Position numbers and translations under genes: made by a program
Part shown: positions 1 through 6,193 of the stretch, in pieces
Position numbering within the stretch: the stretch's first letter is position 1
How the letters are laid out: every line of letters starts with the position of its first letter
Assembly: GCA_013816325.1 (NCBI GenBank)
Contig: JACDEP010000007.1
Location: 1 to 15,380, forward strand
DNA: 15,380 nt
Origin: Methylotenera sp.
GTDB lineage: Bacteria > Pseudomonadota > Gammaproteobacteria > Burkholderiales > Methylophilaceae
Reading direction: 5' to 3'
The notes under the pieces: model-generated
Database searches by the model: none
Told to the model about the DNA's origin: nothing
Seen by the model: only the letters and a program-made list of their open reading frames with translations

Positions 1-463
1 CTACCAAACCGCCCACACCTTGGGTATGACCACCTGGGCCTAATGAAGGCCAAGTGCCTAAAAAGTCTTTGTATGGGCTGAACGCAGGATCGAAACCCGC
101 TAAATCCGGCACAGACAGGACACGCATGTAAAATAAGGCGCCGAAGAATGCTGCAAAGAAAGCAATCTCAGAACAGATAAATACGATCATTCCTATACGA
201 AAAGATTTATCTTCCCAGTTTTGATATTTGCCGGTTAGACTTTCCGTAATCACGGTACCCATCCACTTGAATACCATAGTCATAATGACAAGAGCACCCA
301 CTATCATCATCCATTTACCGGGCGTATGTAAATGATCCAAGCCTTTATCGCCACCAAGACTAAAAATAAAACCAGAAGCTAGTGATAGCAAACCTGCTGA
401 TAGTATTGCTGGATAAATACTACCGTGCGGTACGAAATACTGATTATTTGAATGTGTCGCCAT
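1..463 (-). CDS. ctaE: Cytochrome c oxidase subunit III, N-terminal part (cut by window edge)
   Basis: Subunit III of the aa3-type haem-copper oxidase in the inner membrane. It carries no metal centre and stabilises the catalytic subunits. The reading frame is open from an ATG at 463 to the window edge, giving about 154 residues beginning MATHSNNQYFVPHGSIYP. The HxxYFVPHxSxxP start, the GKWMMxxGALVMTMVFKW segment and the helix with SEIAFFAAFFGALFYMR match the family; the glutamate in that helix is the conserved lipid-pocket/DCCD-type residue. A good ribosome binding site (GGGAG, 7 bases spacing) precedes the ATG. It is the last visible gene of the cox operon, 106 bases after ctaG; the remainder lies outside the window. 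Confidence 0.93.
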   Translation of the reverse strand, partial: MATHSNNQYFVPHGSIYPAILSAGLLSLASGFIFSLGGDKGLDHLHTPGKWMMIVGALVIMTMVFKWMGTVITESLTGKYQNWEDKSFRIGMIVFICSEIAFFAAFFGALFYMRVLSVPDLAGFDPAFSPYKDFLGTWPSLGPGGHTQGVGGLV

Positions 464-503
464 GCATTAACTCCCGTGCACTGTTATAAATATATTAATT
501 TAC

Positions 504-525
504 TATTGGCTGATGTCAGCCAATA
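504..525 (-). repeat. Perfect inverted repeat between ctaG and ctaE
   Basis: Arms TATTGGCTGA (504-513) and TCAGCCAATA (516-525) are exact reverse complements around a 2-base centre, so RNA would fold as about 9 pairs with a small loop. It lies 40 bases upstream of the ctaE start in the ctaG-ctaE gap. No T tract follows on the transcribed strand, so it is not a classical terminator. It may be an RNA processing or stability hairpin. Confidence 0.6.
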
Positions 526-569
526 CTCATACTTCAACACTACTACCTTTATATCAAATACTAAACCAA

Positions 570-1136
570 CTATTCCTTTACGGCAGGAAAGAATGAATAT
601 GACAAAGTCATTTCTGACACATCCGACGGCAATTCTGGACTCACATAAAAGCGTAATGGCATTTCGCGCTGCTCACCAGGCTTTAGCGATTGCCTTACAA
701 AGCAAAAGCACTCAATCTTTTTAAGGTTGGCTGCACCTATACCAGGTGTAATGCTTGGTATTGCCTGGCCAACGACTTCTTGGTTGGTAATATTTTTAGC
801 TACGAATATTACCGTTTCAATCTGTCCCGGATGCAACTTGATACTTGCTTGCTTAGGATAAAAATTCCATCCTAATCCAGGCATTACACTTGAGGTAAAT
901 TGAACAGTCACCCAACGGGATTTGTCCACTTTTGCCTTTGATGCTAATGCTGCTGTAGTGCTTGTTTTACCGTTCAACCCGGTAATAGTGCATAACACGT
1001 TATAAATTGGCACCAATGCAAATGCAAATAACAAAGAACCTACTACTAACCATACCAGCTTAAAACCTAAACGTTTATTCTTTAAACGGATTTGCTCTTG
1101 TGCTGATAATGGAGCATTTTCTTCTACAGATGCCAT
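570..1136 (-). CDS. ctaG: Cytochrome c oxidase assembly protein CtaG/Cox11
   Basis: Periplasm-facing copper chaperone that delivers copper to the CuB site of oxidase subunit I. The protein is 188 residues: one N-terminal membrane anchor (about residues 24-46) and a soluble immunoglobulin-like domain. It contains the diagnostic CFCF copper motif (Cys143 and Cys145) within GAANLKKIECFCF, and a third conserved cysteine (Cys49) just after the anchor. I chose the ATG at 1136. The frame can be extended upstream to a TTG at 1163, but those extra residues overlap the small gene upstream and look unlike the family. There is no strong ribosome binding site; the start lies inside the end of the preceding small gene (13-base overlap), so translational coupling is likely. 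Confidence 0.93.
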   Translation of the reverse strand: MASVEENAPLSAQEQIRLKNKRLGFKLVWLVVGSLLFAFALVPIYNVLCTITGLNGKTSTTAALASKAKVDKSRWVTVQFTSSVMPGLGWNFYPKQASIKLHPGQIETVIFVAKNITNQEVVGQAIPSITPGIGAANLKKIECFCFVRQSLKPGEQREMPLRFYVSPELPSDVSEMTLSYSFFPAVKE

Positions 1137-1237
1137 ATTGTGAACATCGAGGCAACGTACCAAACCAACGCAATACCACCTAAAATTAGCGCAATCTTTT
1201 TATTCCTGCTCTTGGTACTTTTCTCTTTGTTGTCCAT
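1124..1237 (-). CDS. Cytochrome oxidase small assembly protein, 37 residues
   Basis: A short reading frame between ctaD and ctaG encoding MDNKEKSTKSRNKKIALILG followed by GIALVWYVASMFTIWHL. It has a lysine-rich N terminus and one membrane helix (about residues 14-33). Betaproteobacterial cox operons commonly carry a single-span protein of about this size and design at this exact place, usually named cytochrome oxidase small assembly protein. The assignment rests on position, size and topology. The ATG at 1237 is the first in frame; the stop falls 13 bases inside ctaG. Its role is not shown by the sequence; a contribution to subunit I maturation with CtaG is inferred from context. Gene callers with a length cut-off will miss it. 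Confidence 0.72.
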   Translation of the reverse strand: MDNKEKSTKSRNKKIALILGGIALVWYVASMFTIWHL

Positions 1238-1249
1238 ATTTACTCTATG

Positions 1250-1278
1250 AGCTTGTTTGGACTAGGTCCAAACAAGCT
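1250..1278 (-). repeat. Strong hairpin directly after ctaD
   Basis: Arms of 13 bases (1250-1262 and 1266-1278, core GCTTGTTTGGAC / GTCCAAACAAGC) pair perfectly around a 3-base loop. It begins 8 bases beyond the ctaD stop codon and ends before the small assembly gene. On the transcribed strand the following bases are CATAGAGTAAAT, without a T run, so full termination is unlikely. A 3' stabiliser of the ctaC-ctaD message, or a partial attenuator lowering expression of the assembly genes, fits better. Confidence 0.7.
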
Positions 1279-1285
1279 GTATTTC

Positions 1286-2878
1286 TTATTTAATAATCGG
1301 TTGCTCAGTGAAGCTATGGTAAGGCGGCGGTGAAGGTAATGTCCACTCCAAGCCGCGCGCACCTTCCCATACTTGGCCAGTGGCTTTTTTACCGCCTCTT
1401 GCGCACATTACAATGTTATAAACAAACAGCAACTGTGAGAATCCTAATACAAAGGCTGCGATTGATGAAATCATATTGAATTCAGCAAATTGCAATGCGT
1501 AGTCTGGAATCCGGCGCGGCATACCTGCCAAACCTAAGAAGAACTGTGGAATAAAGGTCAGGTTAAATGAGATCGCAGTTAACCAAAAGTGCAATTTACC
1601 GAGTTTCTCATTGTACATATAACCAGTCATTTTTGGTAACCAGTAATACACACCTGCCATAATGCCCATGATGCCGCCGGCAAATAATGTGTAATGGAAG
1701 TGCGCTACAACGAAGTAGCTATTATGATATTGCGCATCTGCAGCAACGTCAGCAAGCACCAAGCCAGTCAAACCGCCAATACCGAACAAGATGATCCAAC
1801 CTACTGCGAATAACATAGGTGTTTCGAATGACATGGAGCCATTCCACATAGTTCTGATCCAGCAGAAGAACAATACGGCTAATGGTAATGAGATAGCCAT
1901 GGTGCTATACATGAAGTACAACAATGCTGGCACAGGCATGCCTGCAGTGAAGAAGTGGTGAGCCCACACAACAACAGATAAAGCACCGATTGCCCATAAT
2001 GAGTACACTTGTGCTTTATAGCCATACATAGGCTTACGAGAGAATGTTTCCAGGATTTGTGGAATAAAACCCCACACTGGCAATAACAAGATATACACTT
2101 CTGGGTGACCAAAGAACCAGAACAAGTGCTGGAACATGATTGGGTCACCCCCGCCAGCCGCATCAAAGAAGTGCGTACCGAAGTGGCGGTCTGTTAACAG
2201 CATGGTTACTGCACCAGCTAACACGGGAATAGTCGCAACCAATAAGAATGCAGTAATTAGCCAGCCCCATGCGAACATCGGCATTTTCATCAATGTCATG
2301 CCAGGCGCACGCATATTGAACAAAGTGACGATGATGTTGATTGAACCCATGACCGAAGAGATACCTAATAAGTGAACTGCAAAAATCGCGAAGTCCACAC
2401 CAATACCACCTTGTACGGAGAGTGGTGGATAGAACGTCCAACCAGTAGCCAAGGCGCCATCACCAATACCGAACAATGCCAAAGTAAATGGTAGAGTTAA
2501 TAGGATTGCTGAAGGTGGCAACAACCAGAAGCCCCAGTTATTCAAGCGCGGCAGCGCCATATCTGGAGCACCGATTTGTAGTGGAATCATCCAGTTTGCA
2601 AAACCTGTCGCTGCTGGCATCAATGCCGCGAAAATCATGATCAGCGCATGAACGCCAATCAATTGATTAAAGAACTCAGGGTTCATCAATTGCAAACCCG
2701 GTTTGAACAATTCAGCGCGGATGCCCAGAATCATCGAACCGCCGACCAAGAACATAACCAGCGAGAAAGTCAGGTACATCGTACCAATGTCTTTATGGTT
2801 GGTCGTAGTAAGCCAGCGCATAATCCCCGTTGGGTGATCATGATGCTCTTCATGATGTGCTACCGTTGTTGTACTCAT
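1286..2878 (-). CDS. ctaD: Cytochrome c oxidase subunit I, divergent A1 type without K-path residues
   Basis: Catalytic subunit (530 residues, 12 helices expected) reducing oxygen at a haem a3-CuB centre and pumping protons across the inner membrane. Visible ligands: haem a His77 and His395, haem a3 His393, CuB His258, His307 and His308, with Tyr262 in HPEVY as the cross-linked tyrosine. The D proton path is present (Asn95, Asp106, Asn113, Glu260), which marks an A1-type enzyme. The K path is not: the helix VIII motif normally reading P-T-G-V/I-K reads PLAVL, giving Leu333 and Leu336 for Thr and Lys, and the helix VI serine reads Pro273. The magnesium-site His-Asp pair reads His385-Asn386. 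A strong ribosome binding site (AGGAGAAGG) precedes the ATG at 2878. It lies 68 bases after ctaC, same operon. Family assignment is certain; the consequence of the K-path loss is inference. Confidence 0.98.
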   Translation of the reverse strand: MSTTTVAHHEEHHDHPTGIMRWLTTTNHKDIGTMYLTFSLVMFLVGGSMILGIRAELFKPGLQLMNPEFFNQLIGVHALIMIFAALMPAATGFANWMIPLQIGAPDMALPRLNNWGFWLLPPSAILLTLPFTLALFGIGDGALATGWTFYPPLSVQGGIGVDFAIFAVHLLGISSVMGSINIIVTLFNMRAPGMTLMKMPMFAWGWLITAFLLVATIPVLAGAVTMLLTDRHFGTHFFDAAGGGDPIMFQHLFWFFGHPEVYILLLPVWGFIPQILETFSRKPMYGYKAQVYSLWAIGALSVVVWAHHFFTAGMPVPALLYFMYSTMAISLPLAVLFFCWIRTMWNGSMSFETPMLFAVGWIILFGIGGLTGLVLADVAADAQYHNSYFVVAHFHYTLFAGGIMGIMAGVYYWLPKMTGYMYNEKLGKLHFWLTAISFNLTFIPQFFLGLAGMPRRIPDYALQFAEFNMISSIAAFVLGFSQLLFVYNIVMCARGGKKATGQVWEGARGLEWTLPSPPPYHSFTEQPIIK

Positions 2879-2946
2879 TGCCTTCTCCTAATTACTCAAT
2901 CCAAATAATTATTTATTTAATTACTTAATTTTTTTACTGATGCAAA

Positions 2947-4119
2947 TTATTGGCGCGCTGCTTTTACTTGTGATGGTTGCACCATATCGCCAACGCTATT
3001 GCCAAGGGCATTACGCTCGTAGGTTATGACCGATGCAATTTCAACGTCGTTCAATGTCGTTTTCCAAGCCGGCATTACGCCCTTACCATTCAATACGCGA
3101 TCTAAATGACTATCTGGCAAATATTTTCCGTCAGCACCAAAGATTGGGCTAGTGGCGATTTTACTACCTGTCAGAGCTGGGAAAGCCGGAGGTAAGCCAG
3201 CACCTGTGACTTGGTGACATACCGCACAGTTTTTCTCGTACACAGTCTTACCATTAGCAACCAAGTCATCCTTAGTCCACTCTTTATCTGACCCTGCTGC
3301 AGCTTTTGCTAACTCTTCTTTTTTAGCAGCAACCCAAACTTTATATTCATCCATAGGTAGGGCATCAACTACAATCGGCATGTAACCATGTCCTTTTCCA
3401 CACAACTCCTTGCATTGACCGCGATAAGTGCCTGGTTTTTCAACCTGTACCCATGTTTCACGAATAAAGCCTGGCACAGCAACCCGTGAAGAACCGAATT
3501 GCGGTACCCACCAGTTATGCAATACATCGGTAGCTGTCATCAGCACACGTACTTTTTCACCCACTGGCAACACTAAGTGGTTATCGACATCCAATAGGTA
3601 ATGTTCTTTTTTTTCGGCTTTGTTATGCATCTCATCATCCGTAGTCGTTAAATTACTCACGAATTTGATGCCTTGAGCATCGCCATCCAGGTATTCATAT
3701 TGCCAGCGCCATTGTGACCCAGTAATCTTCACCACCATAGTGGCTTTATCACGCGTATCCTCCATCATGACCACACTGTGGTATGCAGGGATACCCATGA
3801 TCACAAAGTCGATCAGCAATAAAATTGCGAACGGGATAAGTGTCCAGAATATTTCTACAGCTGTTGAAGGGGTTTTATCAGCAACGGGTTGGAAGCCTTT
3901 ATCTTTACGATGCGCAATGATTGAATAAATCATGATTGCCAGCACTACGAAGAAAATAATCCCAGTAATAATCATGAATTTGTTATGCACATGAAGAGTA
4001 TCAAGCGCCATAGGTGTTACAGGTTCTGGAAAATTCCAGCTGTAATCAGCATTTGCATGAATAGCAGCCAGCGAGAGAAGTAGGCCTAACCCTACGTTTT
4101 TCATACCTTGCGTTACCAT
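2947..4119 (-). CDS. ctaC: Cytochrome c oxidase subunit II with C-terminal cytochrome c domain
   Basis: Subunit II carries the binuclear CuA centre that accepts electrons from cytochrome c. The 390-residue protein has a signal peptide (to about residue 24), two membrane helices (about 47-68 and 92-112) and a periplasmic cupredoxin domain with the full CuA set: His201, Cys236, Glu238, Cys240, His244 and Met247. A fused class I cytochrome c domain follows from about residue 285, with haem motif CAVCH (298-302) and likely axial ligand Met349. That makes this a caa3-like subunit able to hold its own electron donor. Glu89 in VEIFWTLIP, which corresponds to the residue at the K-path entrance in canonical enzymes, is kept. 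GGAG five bases ahead supports the ATG at 4119. It follows the DUF2244 gene by 20 bases. Confidence 0.97.
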   Translation of the reverse strand: MVTQGMKNVGLGLLLSLAAIHANADYSWNFPEPVTPMALDTLHVHNKFMIITGIIFFVVLAIMIYSIIAHRKDKGFQPVADKTPSTAVEIFWTLIPFAILLLIDFVIMGIPAYHSVVMMEDTRDKATMVVKITGSQWRWQYEYLDGDAQGIKFVSNLTTTDDEMHNKAEKKEHYLLDVDNHLVLPVGEKVRVLMTATDVLHNWWVPQFGSSRVAVPGFIRETWVQVEKPGTYRGQCKELCGKGHGYMPIVVDALPMDEYKVWVAAKKEELAKAAAGSDKEWTKDDLVANGKTVYEKNCAVCHQVTGAGLPPAFPALTGSKIATSPIFGADGKYLPDSHLDRVLNGKGVMPAWKTTLNDVEIASVITYERNALGNSVGDMVQPSQVKAARQ

Positions 4120-4139
4120 ACTTACTCCAAAATCAAGTT

Positions 4140-4601
4140 TTAATTATTCTGTAATATTACTCTAAGCTGCTTGGCTAAAAATATACGCTGTTGTTCATTG
4201 ATATAGCCGCGTCCAAATTCAACCTCTTTACCGTGTGAACCTATAAAAAGTCCACTCTCCCCGTCAGCCTGTTGACGCAAATTCACTCGCGCCCAATAAC
4301 GCTGGAATTCGATTTTAACGCTATTCTTATATACACGCTGCTCAATCACTATTATCTCATCCAATATAGTGATAGTTTCAAAATCATCAGCGTGTAATTT
4401 TAAATAATAAAAAGCACCTGCAAAAGCTATCAACTCCAAGCCTGCAAAAGGCAACACCAACCACGCGCCTATATGCATAAACCCCAATGCAACAACCAAA
4501 GCTAATGAGGCCAAAGCTACTAAAAGCTTTAAACCATTGAGCGGCGAAAGTGAGTTATTGGGTCTTACGGTAATCTGTGTATCTGCAAACGTTATTGCCA
4601 T
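4140..4601 (-). CDS. DUF2244 family membrane protein, first gene of the cox operon
   Basis: A 153-residue protein with an N-terminal RPNxSL motif, two adjacent membrane helices (about residues 22-42 and 47-67) and a soluble C-terminal half rich in beta structure. The motif, helix pair and size match the DUF2244 family, whose biochemical role is not established. Members of this family often sit next to oxidase subunit II in proteobacteria, as here (20 bases upstream of ctaC), which points to a part in oxidase assembly or membrane insertion; that is inference. The start ATG at 4601 is preceded by a modest AGG at about 6 bases. Its leader holds the likely operon promoter. Confidence 0.85.
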   Translation of the reverse strand: MAITFADTQITVRPNNSLSPLNGLKLLVALASLALVVALGFMHIGAWLVLPFAGLELIAFAGAFYYLKLHADDFETITILDEIIVIEQRVYKNSVKIEFQRYWARVNLRQQADGESGLFIGSHGKEVEFGRGYINEQQRIFLAKQLRVILQNN

Positions 4602-4701
4602 AATTAACCTAACTTATGTACAACCTACATTCAACCCAATTGCTTGAGAATCAAACACGAAGTTAACTACGTAAATATATCAATAGCTTAAACCGTAAAT
4701 T

Positions 4702-4730
4702 AACATAAAGCAGCGTTTAACTCAAGACAA
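4702..4730 (-). promoter_or_regulatory. Candidate sigma70-type promoter for the cox operon
   Basis: On the minus strand TTGTCT (4725-4730) and TATGTT (4702-4707) are separated by exactly 17 bases, each matching 4 of 6 consensus positions. The predicted start of transcription would lie near 4695, leaving about a 95-base leader before the DUF2244 gene. Found by eye only, in AT-rich DNA, so chance matches are possible. Confidence 0.35.
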
Positions 4731-4741
4731 AAAGTTCCATT

Positions 4742-4761
4742 TTGTAACATTTTAGTTACAA
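4742..4761. promoter_or_regulatory. Palindromic candidate operator upstream of the cox promoter
   Basis: TTGTAAC-N6-GTTACAA is a perfect dyad with 7-base half sites. It lies 11 bases upstream of the candidate -35 box of the cox operon, centred near position -57 of the predicted transcript, a place typical of activator sites. The half site is not an exact FNR/CRP box, so the binding protein is unknown. Confidence 0.45.
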
Positions 4762-4884
4762 CATTTATCTCTATAACATGTTTATGATATTACGCACTCG
4801 GATATAGTTCATCGTAATAAATTAGGATGAATATGAATTACAAAGAGTGCTGACAAAAGGGAAGCCTGCAAAAATAAAAGGGAT

Positions 4885-4971
4885 TGGTGCCCGGGGCCGG
4901 AATCGAACCGGCACGTTGTCGCCAACGCGGGATTTTGAGTCCCGTGCGTCTACCAATTCCGCCACCCGGGC
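4885..4971 (-). tRNA. tRNA-Leu (anticodon CAA)
   Basis: An 87-base gene including an encoded CCA end (4885-4887 on the plus strand read TGG). All arms fold: acceptor GCCCGGG/CCCGGGC, D arm, anticodon stem CGGGA/TCCCG closing the loop CTCAAAA with anticodon CAA, a long class II variable arm (5-pair stem with GCGA loop) and T arm GCCGG/CCGGC with loop TTCGATT. It decodes UUG. It is divergent from queA, separated by 58 bases. Confidence 0.97.
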
Positions 4972-5036
4972 CCTTGGATATACATTACTGTATAATTGCG
5001 AGCCGCCATTATAGCAAGCTCTTAGAATTATGCGAA
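4972..5036. promoter_or_regulatory. Divergent promoter region for tRNA-Leu and queA
   Basis: The 58-base gap holds a perfect TATAAT on each strand: plus strand at 4991-4996, 34 bases before the queA ATG, and minus strand at 5008-5013, 37 bases before the tRNA. The minus-strand box has a possible -35 (TTCGCA, 5031-5036) at 17 bases; the plus-strand box has no convincing -35. A second minus-strand option pairs TTGCTA (5012-5017) with TATACA (4989-4994) at 17 bases. The two promoters would overlap and compete. Confidence 0.4.
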
Positions 5037-6073
5037 CACAAGATTTCGATTTTTATTTACCTGACTTATTAATTGCACAACATCCCGCTTCTGAAAGATC
5101 GGCGAGTCGCATGTTGCATCTTAATGGTATAGACGGAAATCTCGCAGATAGGATGTTCGTAGATTTACCTAACTTCTTGAATGCGGATGACTTAGTGGTC
5201 TTTAACGATACACGTGTAATCAAGGCAAGGTTGTTTGGCCATAAACATAGTGGCGGCAATGTAGAAGTGCTGATTGAACGTGTGATTAACCAACATACGG
5301 TTTATGCGCACGTGCGCGCTTCCCGTTCACCAAAAATTGGCAGTTTGATAAAATTAGCTGATGCCTTTGATGTTGAAGTTATAGCACGTCATGATGATTT
5401 ATTCGAACTATGCTTTTTAAGCGGGACCCCGGTACTGGATCTGCTGGAACAATACGGTGCCCTACCGTTGCCGCCATATATTACCCACGCTGCCACTAGT
5501 GACGATGAAGAGCGTTATCAAACTGTATATGCCAAAAACTTAGGTGCTGTCGCTGCGCCGACGGCAGGCTTGCATTTTAACGATTCCATCCTGGCCCAGA
5601 TTAAACAGAAAGGCATTGATATTGCCTACGTCACATTGCATGTAGGTGCCGGCACTTTCCAGCCGGTCCGGGTAGATAATATTCATGACCATAAAATGCA
5701 TAGCGAGCTTTATGATATCTCTCAGACAACGATAGACTTAATTGCAAAAACTAAAGCACGTGGCGGAAAGATAACGGCGATTGGTACAACCGCGATGCGC
5801 GCACTGGAAAGCGCTGCCAGGCAAGCCGAATTAAAAGCGGGTCATGGCGAAACGGATATCTTCATTACCCCAGGTTACCAGTTTAAAGTAGTAGACCGTT
5901 TATTCACTAATTTCCATTTGCCCAAAAGTACCTTGCTTATGTTAGTGTCAGCATTTGGCGGCATGGGAAATATAAAGCAAGCCTATCAACATGCCATTAA
6001 ACAAGAGTACCGTTTTTTTAGTTATGGCGATGCTATGCTGATAGAAAAATCTAGCAATAAAATAAGTAATTAA
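5030..6073 (+). CDS. queA: S-adenosylmethionine:tRNA ribosyltransferase-isomerase QueA
   Basis: Transfers and isomerises the ribosyl part of S-adenosylmethionine onto 7-aminomethyl-7-deazaguanine in tRNA, giving epoxyqueuosine in the wobble position of GUN-anticodon tRNAs. At 347 residues it is the usual length, and it shows the family signatures: the N-terminal DFDFYLPDLLIAQHP, the segment DDLVVFNDTRVIKARLFG, PLPPYI, YQTVYAKNLGAVAAPTAGLHF, HVGAGTFQPVR and the C-terminal FTNFHLPKSTLLMLVSAFGG. The ATG at 5030 begins MRTQDFDFYLP, the normal start; no clear ribosome binding site is seen. Many proteobacteria have tgt right behind queA, but here the next gene is an unrelated exported protein, so queA stands apart from tgt. 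Confidence 0.97.
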   Translation: MRTQDFDFYLPDLLIAQHPASERSASRMLHLNGIDGNLADRMFVDLPNFLNADDLVVFNDTRVIKARLFGHKHSGGNVEVLIERVINQHTVYAHVRASRSPKIGSLIKLADAFDVEVIARHDDLFELCFLSGTPVLDLLEQYGALPLPPYITHAATSDDEERYQTVYAKNLGAVAAPTAGLHFNDSILAQIKQKGIDIAYVTLHVGAGTFQPVRVDNIHDHKMHSELYDISQTTIDLIAKTKARGGKITAIGTTAMRALESAARQAELKAGHGETDIFITPGYQFKVVDRLFTNFHLPKSTLLMLVSAFGGMGNIKQAYQHAIKQEYRFFSYGDAMLIEKSSNKISN

Positions 6074-6193
6074 TATAAGCAAAGTAATTAACTTTCGATT
6101 GAACAAAAAAACATAAACCAAGACTAACATTGCCTATTTCATACTAATGACAATTTAGCCAATCAACTAAAAGATTTCACAGAGAGAAGCCTA

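Noticed and set aside
1137..1163. Upstream extension of CtaG to a TTG start
   Set aside because: The nine extra residues (including MVRCLDVHN) overlap the small assembly gene, look unlike the family, and an ATG at 1136 gives the normal N terminus.
1879..2441. Open frames of 79 to 95 codons overlapping ctaD on both strands
   Set aside because: They are out-of-frame readings of the highly conserved subunit I gene; their products have no recognisable features.
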